From NCBI RefSeq assembly GCF_043290135.1, contig NC_134701.1, positions 7,780,001-7,844,000 of the forward strand: DNA of 64,000 nt, in the 5' to 3' direction. Of the stretch, positions 8,372 to 21,900 are shown in pieces. The position numbers and the translations under genes are program-made. This DNA comes from Rhipicephalus microplus (taxonomy: Eukaryota; Arthropoda; Arachnida; Ixodida; Ixodidae). The notes under the pieces are model-generated. The model saw nothing but the letters and a program-made list of their open reading frames with translations. It searched no databases and was not told the DNA's origin. Each line of letters opens with the position of its first letter. The stretch's first letter is position 1.

Positions 8372-11300
8372 GTAAGTTGCTTTTTTCTTTGCGGTAATAG
8401 CTTTGAAGATATGTTCTGATGGTGGTGAAAGTGCAGCAGGGCTGTCTTCGTGGCGCAATTGGCTAGCGCGATCGGCTGTTAACCGAAAGGTTGGAAGTTC
8501 GAGCCTACCCGGTGGTGGTGCTGTGCTTTTTTTTCTTTGGGGTGATAGCTCTGAAGAAATGTTCTGATGGTGGTGAGAGTGGAGCACGACTGTCTCCGTG
8601 GGGCAATAGGCTAGCGCGATCGGCTGTTAACCAAAAGGTTGGAGGTTCGTGCCCACCTGGTGGTGGTGCGGCGCTTTTTTTTTCTTTGTGCTGATAGCTT
8701 TGAAGATATGTTCTGATGGTGGTGAGAGTGGAGCAGGACTGTCTCCGTGGCGCAATTCGCTAGCGCGATTGGCTGTTAACCGAAAGGTTGGAGGTTCGAG
8801 CCCACCCGGTGGTGGTGCAGTGCTTTTTTTTCTTTGGGCTGATAGCTTTGAAGATATGTTCTGATGGTGGTGAGAGTGGAGCAGGACTGTCTCCGTGGCG
8901 CAATTGGCTTGCGCCATCAGCTGTTAACCGAAAGGTTGGAGGTTCGAGCCCACCCGGTGGTGGTTCGGCGCTTTTTTTTCTTTGCGCTGATAGCTTTGAA
9001 GATATGCCCTGATGGTGGTGAGAGTGGAGCAAGACTGTCCCCGTGGCGCATTGGGCTGGCGCGATCGGCTGTTAACCGAAAGGTTGCAGTTTCGAGCCCT
9101 CCCGGGAGTGGTGTGTTGCTTTTTTCTTTGCACTGATAGCTTTGAAGATATGTTCTGATGGTGGTGAGAGTGGAACAGGACTGTCTCCGTGGCGCAATTG
9201 GCTAGCGCGATCGGCTGTTAACCGAAAGATCGGAGGTTCGAGCCCACCTGGTGGTGGTGCGGCGCTTTTTTTTTCTTTGTGCTAATAGCTTTGAAGATAT
9301 GTCCTGATGGTGGTGAGAGTGGAGCAAGACTGTCCCCGTGGCGCAATGGGCTAGCGCGATCGGCTGTCAACGGAAAGGTTGCAGTTTCGAGCCCTCCCGG
9401 GAGTGGTGTGTTGCTTTTTTCTTTGCACTGATAGCTTTGAAGTTATGTTCTGATGGTGGTGAGAGTGGAGAAGGACTGTCTCCGTGGCGCAATTGGCTAG
9501 CGCGATCGGCTGTTAACCGAAAGGTTAGAGGTTCGAGCCCACCCGGTGGTGGTGCGGCGCTTTTTTTTTCTTTGCGCTGATAGATTTGAAGATATGTTCT
9601 GATGGTGGTGAGATTGGAGCAAGACTGTCCCCGTGGCGCAATGGGCAAGCGCGATCGGCTGTTAACCGAAAGGTTGGAGTTTCGAGCCCACCCGGTGGTG
9701 GTGCGGTGCTTGTTTTTTCTTTGCGCTGATAGTTTGAAGATATGTTCTGATGGTGGTGAGAGTGGAGCAAGACTGTCTTCGTGGCGCAATGGGCTAGCGC
9801 GATCGGCTGTTAACCGAAAGGTTGGAGTTTCGAGCCCACCCGGTGGTGGTGCGGCGCTTTTTTTTCTTTGCGCTGATAGTTTGAAGGTATGTACTGATGG
9901 TGGTGAGAGTGGAGCAAGACAGTCTCCGTGGCGCAATGGGCTAGCGCGATCGGCTGTTAACCGAAAGGTTGGAATTTCGAGCGCTCCCGGGAGTGGTAAG
10001 TTGCTTTTTTCTTTGCGGTAATAGCTTTGAAGATATGTTCTGATGGTGGTGAAAGTGCAGCAGGACTGTCTTCGTGGCGCAATTGGCTAGCGCGATCGGC
10101 TGTTAACCGAAAGGTTGGAAGTTCGAGCCCACCCGGTGGTGGTGCTGTGCTTTTTTTTTCTTTGGGGTGATAGCTCTGAAGAAATGTTCTGATGGTGGTG
10201 AGAGTGGAGCACGACTGTCTCCGTGGGGCAATAGGCTAGCGCGATCGGCTGTTAACCAAAAGGTTGGAGGTTCGTGCCCACCTGGTGGTGGTGCGGCGCT
10301 TTTTTTTCTTTGCGCTGATAGCTTTGAAGATATGTTCTGATGGTGGTGAGAGTAGACCAGGACTGTCTCCGTGGCGCAATTGGCTAGCGCGGTCGGCTGT
10401 TAAACCCAAAGTTTGGAGTTTCGAGCCCACCTGGTGGTGGTGCGGTGCTTTTTTTTTCTTTGGGCTGATAGCTTTGAAGATATGTTCTGATGGTGGTGAG
10501 AGTGGAGCAGGACTGTCTCCGTGGCGCAATTGGCTTGCACGATCAGCTGTTAACCGAAAAGGTTGAAGGTTCGAGCCCACCCGGTTGTGGTGCGGCGCTT
10601 TTTTTCTTTGGGCTGATAGCTTTGAAGATATGTTCTGATGGTGGTGAGAGTAGAGCAGGACTGTCTCCGTGGCGCAATTGGCTAGCGCGATCGGCTGTTA
10701 ACCGAAAGGTTGGAGTTTCGAGCCCTCCCGGGAGTGGTGTGTTGCTTTTTTCTTTGCGCTGATAGCTTTGAAGATATGTTCTGAAGGTGGTGAGAGTGGA
10801 GCACGACTGTCTCAGTGGCGCAGTTGGCTAGCGCGATCGGCTGTTAACCGAAAGGCTGGAGGTTCGAGCCCACCCGGTGATGGTGTGGCGCTTTTTTTTC
10901 TTTGTGCTGATAGCTTTGAAGAAATGTTCTGATGGTGGTGAGAGTGGAGCAGGACTGTCTCCGTGGCGCAATTCGCTAGCGCGATTGGCTGTTAACCGAA
11001 AGGTTGGAGGTTCGAGCCCACCCGGTGGTGGTGCGGTGCTTTTTTTTCTTTGGGCTGATAGCTTTGAAGATATGTTCTGATGGTGGTGAGAGTGGAGCAG
11101 GACTGTCTCCGTGGCGCAATTGGCTTGCACGATCAGCTGTTAACCGAAAGGTTGGAGGTTCGAGCCCACCCGGTGGTGGTGCGGCGCTTCTTTTTTCTTT
11201 GCGCTGATAGCTTTGAAGATATGTCCTGATGGTGGTGAGAGTGGAGCAAGACTGTCCCCGTGGCGCATTGGGCTAGCGCGATCGGCTGTTAACCGAAAGG

Positions 11301-11546
11301 TTGGAGTTTCGAGCCCTCCCGGGAGTGGTGTGTTGCTTTTTTCTTTGCACTGATAGCTTTGAAGGTATGTTCTGATGGTGGTGAGAGTGGAACAGGACTG
11401 TCTCCGTGGCGCAATTGGCTATCGCGATCGGCTGTTAACCGAAAGATCGGAGGTTCGAGCCCACCTGGTGGTGGTGCGGCGCTTTTTTTTCTTTGTGCTA
11501 ATAGCTTTGAAGATATGTCCTGATGGTGGTGAGAGTGGAGAAGACT

Positions 11547-11620
11547 GTCCCCGTGGCGCAATAGGCTAGCGCGATCGGCTGTCAACCGAAAGGTTGGAGT
11601 TTCGAGCCCTCCCGGGAGTG
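11547..11620 (+). tRNA. Array unit with anticodon GTC (Asp-type) on a tRNA-Asn body
   Basis: The anticodon loop reads CTGTCAA, so the anticodon at 11581-11583 is GTC, which would read Asp codons. The rest is the Asn-like body with acceptor GTCCCCG. The T-arm is GGAGT-TTCGAGC-CCTCC with a T-C clash next to the loop and a weakened box B, so function is doubtful. At least 19 units share the GTC anticodon. Confidence 0.55.
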
Positions 11621-14180
11621 GTGTGTTGCTTTTTTCTTTGCACTGATAGCTTTGAAGTTATGTTGTGATGGTGGTGAGAGTGGAGAAGGACTGTCTCCGT
11701 GGCGCAATTGGCTAGCGCGATCGGCTGTTAACCGAAAGGTTAGAGGTTCGAGCCCACCCGGTGGTGGTGCGGCGCTTTTTTTTCTTTGCGCTGATAGCTT
11801 TGAAGATATGTTCTGATGGTGGTGAGAGTGGAGCAAGACTGTCCCCGTGGCGCAATGGGCAAGCGCGATCGGCTGTTAACCGAAAGGTTGGAGTTTCGAG
11901 CCCACCCGGTGGTGGTGCGGCGCTTGTTTTTTCTTTGCGCTGATAGTTTGAAGATATGTTCTGATGGTGGTGAGAGTGGAGCAAGACTGTCTTCGTGGCG
12001 CAATGGGCTAGCGCGATCGGCTGTTAACCGAAAGGTTGGAATTTCGAGCCCTCCGGGAGTGGTAAGTTGCTTTTTTCTTTGCGGTAATAGCTTTGAAGAT
12101 ATGTTCTGACGGTGGTGAGAGTGGAGCACGACTGTCTCCGTGGGGCAATAGGCTAGCGCGATCGGCTGTTAACCGAAAGGTTGGAGGTTCGAGCCCACCC
12201 GGTGGTGGTGCGGCGCTTTTTTTTCTTTGGGGTGATAGCTCTGAAGAATTGTTCTGACGGTTGTGAGAGTGGAGCAGGACTGTCTTCTTGGCGCAATTGG
12301 CTAGCGCGATCAGCTGTTAACCGAAAGGTTGGAGGTTCTAGCCCACCCGGTGGTGGTGCGGCGCTTTTTTTTCTTTGGGCTGATAGCTCTGAAGAAATGT
12401 TCTGACGGTGGTGAGAGTGGAGCAGGACTGTCTCCGTGGCGCAATTGTCTAGCGCGATCGGCTGTTAACCAAAAAGTTGGAGGTTCGAGCTCTCCCGGTG
12501 GTGGTGCGGCGCTTTTTTTCTGTGGGCTGATAGCTTTGAAGATATGTTCTGATGGTGGTGAGAGTAGAGCAGGTCTGTCTCCGTGGCGCAATTGGCTAGC
12601 GTGATCGGCTGTTAACCGAAAGGCTGGAGGTTCGAGCCCACCCGGTGATGGTGTGGCGCTTTTTTTTCTTTGCGCTGATAGTTTGAAGGTATGTTCTGAT
12701 GGTGTTGAGAGTGGAGCAAGACAGTCTCCGTGGCGCAATGGGCTAGCGCGATCGGCTGTTAACCGAGAGGTTGGAATTTCGAGCCCTCCCGCGAGTGGTA
12801 AGTTGCTTTTTTCCTTGCGGTAATAGCTTTGAAGATATGTTCTGATGGTGGTGAAAGTGCAGCAGGACTGTCTTCGTGGCGCAATTGGCTAGCGCGATCG
12901 GCTGTTAACCGAAAGGTTGGAGGTTCGAGCCCACCCGGTGGTGGTGCGGTGCTTTTTTTTCTTTGGGGTGATAGCTCTGAAGAAATGTTCTGACGGTGGT
13001 GAGAGTGGAGCACGACTGTCTCCGTGGGGCAATAGGCTAGCGCGATCGGCTGTTATTCGAAAGGTTGGAGGTTCGAGCCCACCCGGTGGTGGTGCGGTGC
13101 TTTTTTTTTCTTTGGGCTGATAGCTTTGAAGATATGTTCTGATGGTGGTGAGAGTGGAGCAGGACTGTCTCCGTGGCGCAATTGGCTTGCGCGATCAGCT
13201 GTTAACCGAAAGGTTGGAGGTTCGAGCCCACGCGGTGGTGGTGCGGCGCTTTTTTTTCTTTGGGCTGATAGCTTTGAAGATATGTTCTGATGGTGGTGAG
13301 AGTAGAGCAGGACTGTCTCCATGGCGCAATTGGCTAGCGCGATCGGCTGTTAACCGAAAGGTTGGAGTTTCGAGCCCTCCCGGGAGTGGTGTGTTGCTTT
13401 TTTCTTTGCGCTGATAGCTTTGAAGATATGTTCTGATGGTGGTGAGAGTGGAGCACGACTTTCTCGGTGGCGCAGTTGGCTAGCGCGATCGGCTGTTAAC
13501 CGAAAGGCTGGAGGTTCGAGCCGACCCGGTGATGGTGTCGCGCTTTTTTTTCTTTGTGCTGATAGCTTTGAAGATATGTTCTGATGGTGGTGAGAGTGGA
13601 GCAGGACTGTCTCCGTGGCGCGATTCGCTAGCGCGATTGGCTGTTAACCGAAAGGTTGGAGGTTCGAGCCCACCCGGTGGTGGTGCAGTGCTTTTTTTTC
13701 TTTGGGCTGATAGCTTTGAAGATATGTTCTGATGGTGGTGAGAGTGGAGCAGGACTGTCTCGGTGGCGCAATTGGCTTGCGCCATCAGCTGTTAACCGAA
13801 AGGTTGGAGGTTCGAGCCCACCCGGTGGTGGTTCGGCGCTTTTTTTTCTTTGCACTGATAGCTTTGAAGATATGCCCTGATGGTGGTGAGAGTGGAGCAA
13901 GACTGTCCCCGTGGCGCATTGGGCTAGCGCGATCGGCTGTTAACCGAAAGGTTGCAGTTTCGAGCCCTCCCGGGAGTGGTAAGTTGCTTTTTTCTTTGCG
14001 GTAATAGCTTTGAAGATATGTTCTGACGGTGGTGAGAGTGGAGCACGACTGTCTCCGTGGGGCAATAGGCTAGCGCGATCGGCTGTTAACCGAAAGGTTG
14101 GAGGTTCGAGCCCACCCGGTGGTGGTGCGGCGCTTTTTTTTCTTTGGGGTGATAGCTCTGAAGAATTGTTCTGACGGTTG

Positions 14181-17100
14181 TGAGAGTGGAGCAGGACTGT
14201 CTCCGTGGCGCAATTGGCTTGCGCGATCAGCTGTTAACCGAAAGGTTGGAGTTTCGAGCCCTCCCGGGAGTGGTGTGTTGCTTTTTTCTTTGCGCTGATA
14301 GCTTTGAAGATATGTTCTGATGGTGGTGAGAGTGGAGCACGACTGTCTCAGTGGCGCAGTTGGCTAGCGCGATCGGCTGTTAACCGAAAGGTTGGAGGTT
14401 CGAGGCCTCCCGGGAGTGGTAAGTTGCTTTTTTCTTTGCGGTAATAGCTTTGAAGATATGTTCTGATGGTGGTGAAAGTGCAGCAGGGCTGTCTTCGTGG
14501 CGCAATTGGCTAGCGCGATCGGCTGTTAACCGAAAGGTTGGAAGTTCGAGCCTACCCGGTGGTGGTGCTGTGCTTTTTTTTCTTTGGGGTGATAGCTCTG
14601 AAGAAATGTTCTGATGGTGGTGAGAGTGGAGCACGACTGTCTCCGTGGGGCAATAGGCTAGCGCGATCGGCTGTTAACCAAAAGGTTGGAGGTTCGTGCC
14701 CACCTGGTGGTGGTGCGGCGCTTTTTTTTCTTTGTGCTGATAGCTTTGAAGATATGTTCTGATGGTGGTGAGAGTGGAGCAGGACTGTCTCCGTGGCGCA
14801 ATTCGCTAGCGCGATTGGCTGTTAACCGAAAGGTTGGAGGTTCGAGCCCACCCGGTGGTGGTGCAGTGCTTTTTTTTCTTTGGGCTGATAGCTTTGAAGA
14901 TATGTTCTGATGGTGGTGAGAGTGGAGCAGGACTGTCTCCGTGGCGCAATTGGCTTGCGCCATCAGCTGTTAACCGAAAGGTTGGAGGTTCGAGCCCACC
15001 CGGTGGTGGTTCGGCGCTTTTTTTTCTTTGCGCTGATAGCTTTGAAGATATGCCCTGATGGTGGTGAGAGTGGAGCAAGACTGTCCCCGTGGCGCATTGG
15101 GCTGGCGCGATCGGCTGTTAACCGAAAGGTTGCAGTTTCGAGCCCTCCCGGGAGTGGTGTGTTGCTTTTTTCTTTGCACTGATAGCTTTGAAGATATGTT
15201 CTGATGGTGGTGAGAGTGGAACAGGACTGTCTCCGTGGCGCAATTGGCTAGCGCGATCGGCTGTTAACCGAAAGATCGGAGGTTCGAGCCCACCTGGTGG
15301 TGGTGCGGCGCTTTTTTTTCTATGTGCTAATATCTTTGAAGATATGTCCTGATGGTGGTGAGAGTGGAGCAAGACTGTCCCCGTGGCGCAATGGGCTAGC
15401 GCGATCGGCTGTCAACGGAAAGGTTGCAGTTTCGAGCCCTCCCGGGAGTGGTGTGTTGCTTTTTTCTTTGCACTGATAGCTTTGAAGTTATGTTCTGATG
15501 GTGGTGAGAGTGGAAAAGGACTGTCTCCGTGGCGCAATTGGCTAGCGCGATCGGCTGTTAACCGAAAGGTTAGAGGTTCGAGCCCACCCGGTGGTGGTGC
15601 GGCGCTTTTTTTTTCTTTGCGCTGATAGCTTTGAAGATATGTTCTGATGGTGGTGAGATTGGAGCAAGACTGTCCCCGTGGCGCAATGGGCAAGCGCGAT
15701 CGGCTGTTAACCGAAAGGTTGGAGTTTCGAGCCCACCCGGTGGTGGTGCGGTGCTTGTTTTTTCTTTGCGCTGATAGTTTGAAGATATGTTCTGATGGTG
15801 GTGAGAGTGGAGCAAGACTGTCTTCGTGGCGCAATGGGCTAGCGCGATCGGCTGTTAACCGAAAGGTTGGAGTTTCGAGCCCACCCGGTGGTGGTGCGGC
15901 GCTTTTTTTTCTTTGCGGTAATAGCTTTGAAGGTATGTTCTGATGGTGGTGAAAGTGCAGCAGGACTGTCTTCGTGGCGCAATTGGCTAGCGCGATCGGC
16001 TGTTAACCGAAAGGTTGGAAGTTCGAGCCCACCCGGTGGTGGTGCTGTGCTTTTTTTTTCTTTGGGGTGATAGCTCTGAAGAAATGTTCTGATGGTGGTG
16101 AGAGTGGAGCACGACTGTCTCCGTGGGGCAATAGGCTAGCGCGATCGGCTGTTAACCAAAAGGTTGGAGGTTCGTGCCCACCTGGTGGTGGTGCGGCGCT
16201 TTTTTTTCTTTGCGCTGATAGCTTTGAAGATATGTTCTGATGGTGGTGAGAGTAGACCAGGACTGTCTCCGTGGCGCAATTGGCTAGCGCGATCGGCTGT
16301 TAAACCGAAAGTTTGGAGTTTCGAGCCCTCCCGGGAGTGGTGTGTTGCTTTTTTCTTTGTGCTGATAGCTTTGAAGATATGTTCTGATGGTTGTGAGAGT
16401 GGAGCACGACTGTCTCCGTGGCGCAGTTGGCTAGCGCGATCGGCTGTTAACCGAAAGGTTGGAGGTTCGAGCCCACCTGGTGGTGGTGCGGTGCTTTTTT
16501 TTCTTTGGGCTGATAGCTTTGAAGATATGTTCTGATGGTGGTGAGAGTGGAGCAGGACTGTCTCCGTGGCGCAATTGGCTTGCGCGATCAGCTGTTAACC
16601 GAAAAGGTTGGAGGTTCGAGCCCACCCGGTTGTGGTGCGGCGCTTTTTTTTCTTTGGGCTGATAGCTTTGAAGATATGTTCTGATGGTGGTGAGAGTAGA
16701 GCAGGACTGTCTCCGTGGCGCAATTGGCTAGCGCGATCGGCTGTTAACCGAAAGGTTGGAGTTTCGAGCCCTCCCGGGAGTGGTGTGTTGCTTTTTTCTT
16801 TGCGCTGATAGCTTTGAAGATATGTTCTGAAGGTGGTGAGAGTGGAGCACGACTGTCTCAGTGGCGCAGTTGGCTAGCGCGATCGGCTGTTAACCGAAAG
16901 GCTGGAGGTTCGAGCCCACCCGGTGATGGTGTGGCGCTTTTTTTTCTTTGTGCTGATAGCTTTGAAGAAATGTTCTGATGGTGGTGAGAGTGGAGCAGGA
17001 CTGTCTCCGTGGCGCAATTCGCTAGCGCGATTGGCTGTTAACCGAAAGGTTGGAGGTTCGAGCCCACCCGGTGGTGGTGCGGTGCTTTTTTTTCTTTGGG

Positions 17101-19880
17101 CTGATAGCTTTGAAGATATGTTCTGATGGTGGTGAGAGTGGAGCAGGACTGTCTCCGTGGCGCAATTGGCTTGCGCGATCAGCTGTTAACCGAAAGGTTG
17201 GAGGTTCGAGCCCACCCGGTGGTGGTGCGGCGCTTCTTTTTTCTTTGCGCTGATAGCTTTGAAGATATGTCCTGATGGTGGTGAGAGTGGAGCAAGACTG
17301 TCCCCGTGGCGCATTGGGCTAGCGCGATCGGCTGTTAACCGAAAGGTTGGAGTTTCGAGCCCTCCCGGGAGTGGTGTGTTGCTTTTTTCTTTGCACTGAT
17401 AGCTTTGAAGGTATGTTCTGATGGTGGTGAGAGTGGAACAGGACTGTCTCCGTGGCGCAATTGGCTATCGCGATCGGCTGTTAACCGAAAGATCGGAGGT
17501 GCGAGCCCACCTGGTGGTGGTGCGGCGCTTTTTTTTCTTTGTGCTAATAGCTTTGAAGATATGTCCTGATGGTGGTGAGAGTGGAGAAGACTGTCCCCGT
17601 GGCGCAATAGGCTAGCGCGATCGGCTGTCAACCGAAAGGTTGGAGTTTCGAACCCTCCCGGGAGTGGTGTGTTGCTTTTTTCTTTGCACTGATAGCTTTG
17701 AAGTTATGTTGTGATGGTGGTGAGAGTGGAGAAGGACTGTCTCCGTGGCGCAATTGGCTAGCGCGATCGGCTGTTAACCGAAAGGTTAGAGGTTCGAGCC
17801 CACCCGGTGGTGGTGCGGCGCTTTTTTTTCTTTGCGCTGATAGCTTTGAAGATATGTTCTGATGGTGGTGAGAGTGGAGCAAGACTGTCCCCGTGGCGCA
17901 ATGGGCAAGCGCGATCGGCTGTTAACCGAAAGGTTGGAGTTTCGAGCCCACCCGGTGGTGGTGCGGCGCTTGTTTTTTCTTTGCGCTGATAGTTTGAAGA
18001 TATGTTCTGATGGTGGTGAGAGTGGAGCAAGACTGTCTTCGTGGCGCAATGGGCTAGCGCGATCGGCTGTTAACCGAAAGGTTGGAATTTCGAGCCCTCC
18101 GGGAGTGGTAAGTTGCTTTTTTCTTTGCGGTAATAGCTTTGAAGATATGTTCTGACGGTGGTGAGAGTGGAGCACGACTGTCTCCGTGGGGCAATAGGCT
18201 AGCGCGATCGGCTGTTAACCGAAAGGTTGGAGGTTCTAGCCCACCCGGTGGTGGTGCGGCGCTTTTTTTTCTTTGGGCTGATAGCTCTGAAGAAATGTTC
18301 TGACGGTGGTGAGAGTGGAGCAGGACTGTCTCCGTGGCGCAATTGTCTAGCGCGATCGGCTGTTAACCAAAAAGTTGGAGGTTCGAGCTCTCCCGGTGGT
18401 GGTGCGGCGCTTTTTTTCTGTGGGCTGATAGCTTTGAAGATATGTTCTGATGGTGGTGAGAGTAGAGCAGGTCTGTCTCCGTGGCGCAATTGGCTAGCGT
18501 GATCGGCTGTTAACCGAAAGGCTGGAGGTTCGAGCCCACCCGGTGATGGTGTGGCGCTTTTTTTTCTTTGCGCTGATAGTTTGAAGGTATGTTCTGATGG
18601 TGTTGAGAGTGGAGCAAGACAGTCTCCGTGGCGCAATGGGCTAGCGCGATCGGCTGTTAACCGAAAGGTTGGAATTTCGAGCCCTCCCGCGAGTGGTAAG
18701 TTGCTTTTTTCCTTGCGGTAATAGCTTTGAAGATATGTTCTGATGGTGGTGAAAGTGCAGCAGGACTGTCTTCGTGGCGCAATTGGCTAGCGCGATCGGC
18801 TGTTAACCGAAAGGTTGGAGGTTCGAGCCCACCCGGTGGTGGTGCGGTGCTTTTTTTTCTTTGGGGTGATAGCTCTGAAGAAATGTTCTGACGGTGGTGA
18901 GAGTGGAGCACGACTGTCTCCGTGGGGCAATAGGCTAGCGCGATCGGCTGTTATTCGAAAGGTTGGAGGTTCGAGCCCACCCGGTGGTGGTGCGGTGCTT
19001 TTTTTTTTCTTTGGGCTGATAGCTTTGAAGATATGTTCTGATGGTGGTGAGAGTGGAGCAGGACTGTCTCCGTGGCGCAATTGGCTTGCGCGATCAGCTG
19101 TTAACCGAAAGGTTGGAGGTTCGAGCCCACGCGGTGGTGGTGCGGCGCTTTTTTTTCTTTGGGCTGATAGCTTTGAAGATATGTTCTGATGGTGGTGAGA
19201 GTAGAGCAGGACTGTCTCCGTGGCGCAATTGGCTAGCGCGATCGGCTGTTAACCGAAAGGTTGGAGTTTCGAGCCCTCCCGGGAGTGGTGTGTTGCTTTT
19301 TTCTTTGCGCTGATAGCTTTGAAGATATGTTCTGATGGTGGTGAGAGTGGAGCACGACTGTCTCGGTGGCGCAGTTGGCTAGCGCGATCGGCTGTTAACC
19401 GAAAGGCTGGAGGTTCGAGCCGACCCGGTGATGGTGTGGCGCTTTTTTTTCTTTGTGCTGATAGCTTTGAAGATATGTTCTGATGGTGGTGAGAGTGGAG
19501 CAGGACTGTCTCCGTGGCGCAATTCGCTAGCGCGATTGGCTGTTAACCGAAAGGTTGGAGGTTCGAGCCCACCCGGTGGTGGTGCAGTGCTTTTTTTTCT
19601 TTGGGCTGATAGCTTTGAAGATATGTTCTGATGGTGGTGAGAGTGGAGCAGGACTGTCTCCGTGGCGCAATTGGCTTGCGCCATCAGCTGTTAACCGAAA
19701 GGTTGGAGGTTCGAGCCCACCCGGTGGTGGTTCGGCGCTTTTTTTTCTTTGCACTGATAGCTTTGAAGATATGCCCTGATGGTGGTGAGAGTGGAGAAAG
19801 ACTGTCCCCGTGGCGCATTGGGCTAGCGCGATCGGCTGTTAACCGACAGGTTGCAGTTTCGAGCCCTCCCGGGAGTGGTG
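14181..19880 (+). repeat. Higher-order repeat block 1, copy 2 (one monomer shorter)
   Basis: It tracks copy 1 at an offset of 6046 bp to about 18220, then at about 5898 bp. One complete monomer present in copy 1 at about 12181-12329 is missing here. Loss of exactly one unit is the mark of unequal exchange or slippage between monomers. After 19880 the sequence switches to match another part of the block. Confidence 0.85.
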
Positions 19881-20512
19881 TGTTGCTTTTTTCTTTGCAC
19901 TGATAGCTTTGAAGATATGTTCTGATGGTGGTGAGAGTGGAACAGGACTGTCTCCGTGGCGCAATTGGCTAGCGCGATCGGCTGTTAACCGAAAGATCGG
20001 AGGTTCGAGCCCACCTGGTGGTGGTGCGGCGCTTTTTTTTCTTTGTGCTAATAGCTTTGAAGATATGTCCTGATGGTGGTGAGAGTGGAGAAGACTGTCC
20101 CCTTGGCGCAATGGGCTAGCGGGATCGGCTGTCAACCGAAAGGTTGGAGTTTCGAGCCCTCCCGGGAGTGGTGTGTTGCTTTTTTCTTTGCACTGATAGC
20201 TTTGAAGTTATGTTCTGATGGTGGTGAGAGTGGAGAAGGACTGTCTCCGTGGCGCAATTGGCTAGCGCGATCGGCTGTTAACCGAAAGGTTGGAGTTTCG
20301 AGCCCACCCGGTGGTGGTGCGGCGCTTGTTTTTTCTTTGCGCTGATAGTTTGAAGATATGTTCTGATGGTGGTGAGAGTGGAGCAAGACAGTCTCCGTGG
20401 CGCAATGGGCTAGGCGCGATCGGCTGTTAACCGAAAGGTTGGAATTTCGAGCCCTCCAGGGAGTGGTAAGTTGCTTTTTTCTTTGCGGTAATAGCTTTGA
20501 AGATATGTTCTG

Positions 20513-21900
20513 ATGGTGGTGAAAGTGCAGCAGGACTGTCTTCGTGGCGCAATTGGCTAGCGCGATCGGCTGTTAACCGAAAGGTTGGAAGTTCGAGCCC
20601 ACCCGGTGGTGGTGCTGTGCTTTTTTTTTCTTTGGGGTGATAGCTCTGAAGAAATGTTCCGATGGTGGTGAGAGTGGAGCACGACTGTCTCCGTGGGGCA
20701 ATAGGCTAGCGCGATCGGCTGTTAACCAAAAGGTTGGAGGTTCGTGCCCACCTGGTGGTGGTGCGGCGCTTTTTTTTCTTTGCGCTGATAGCTTTGAAGA
20801 TATGTTCTGATGGTGGTGAGAGTAGACCAGGACTGTCTCCGTGGCGCAATTGGCTAGCGCGATCGGCTGTTAAACCGAAAGTTTGGAGTTTCGAGCCCTC
20901 CCGGGAGTGGTGTGTTGCTTTTTTCTTTGTGCTGATAGCTTTGAAGATATGTTCTGATGGTTGTGAGAGTGGAGCACGACTGTCTCCGTGGCGCAGTTGG
21001 CTAGCGCGATCGGCTGTTAACCGAAAGGTTGGAGGTTCGAGCCCACCTGGTGGTGGTGCGGTGCTTTTTTTTTCTTTGGGCTGATAGCTTTGAAGATATG
21101 TTCTGATGGTGGTGAGAGTGGAGCAGGACTGTCTCCGTGGCGCAATTGGCTTGCGCGATCAGCTGTTAACCGAAAAGGTTGGAGGTTCGAGCCCACCCGG
21201 TTGTGGTGCGGCGCTTTTTTTTCTTTGGGCTGATAGCTTTGAAGATATGTTCTGATGGTGGTGAGAGTAGAGCAGGACTGTCTCCGTGGCGCAATTGGCT
21301 AGCGCGATCGGCTGTTAACCGAAAGGTTGGAGTTTCGAGCCTCACGGAAGTGGTGTGTTGCTTTTTTCTTTGCGCTGATAGCTTTGAAGATATGTTCTGA
21401 AGGTGGTGAGAGTGGAGCACGACTGTCTCAGTGGCGCAGTTGGCTAGCGCGATCGGCTGTTAACCGAAAGGCTGGAGGTTCGAGCCCACCCGGTGATGGT
21501 GTGGCGCTTTTTTTTCTTTGTGCTGATAGCTTTGAAGAAATGTTCTGATGGTGGTGAGAGTGGAGCAGGACTGTCTCCGTGGCGCAATTCGCTAGCGCGA
21601 TTGGCTGTTAACCGAAAGGTTGGAGGTTCGAGCCCACCCGGTGGTGGTGCGGTGCTTTTTTTTCTTTGGGCTGATAGCTTTGAAGATATGTTCTGATGGT
21701 GGTGAGAGTGGAGCAGGACTGTCTCCGTGGCGCAATTGGCTTGCGCGATCAGCTGTTAACCGAAAGGTTGGAGGTTCGAGCCCACCCGGTGGTGGTGCGG
21801 CGCTTCTTTTTTCTTTGCGCTGATAGCTTTGAAGATATGTCCTGATGGTGGTGAGAGTGGAGCAAGACTGTCCCCGTGGCGCATTGGGCTAGCGCGATCG
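20513..21900 (+). repeat. Third partial copy of part of higher-order block 1
   Basis: It matches about 15943-17330 at an offset of 4570 bp (31 monomers), and through it about 9897-11284. Block duplications are therefore nested. Confidence 0.8.

Larger units (their letters stand above)
8135..14180 (+). repeat. Higher-order repeat block 1, copy 1 (41 monomers, ~6046 bp)
   Basis: The order and subtype of successive monomers from about 8135 recur from about 14181 with a constant offset of 6045-6047 bp, which is 41 monomers. Individual variant bases are shared between the copies, so the block was duplicated as a whole. The match ends near 13979 on the right. Confidence 0.85.
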
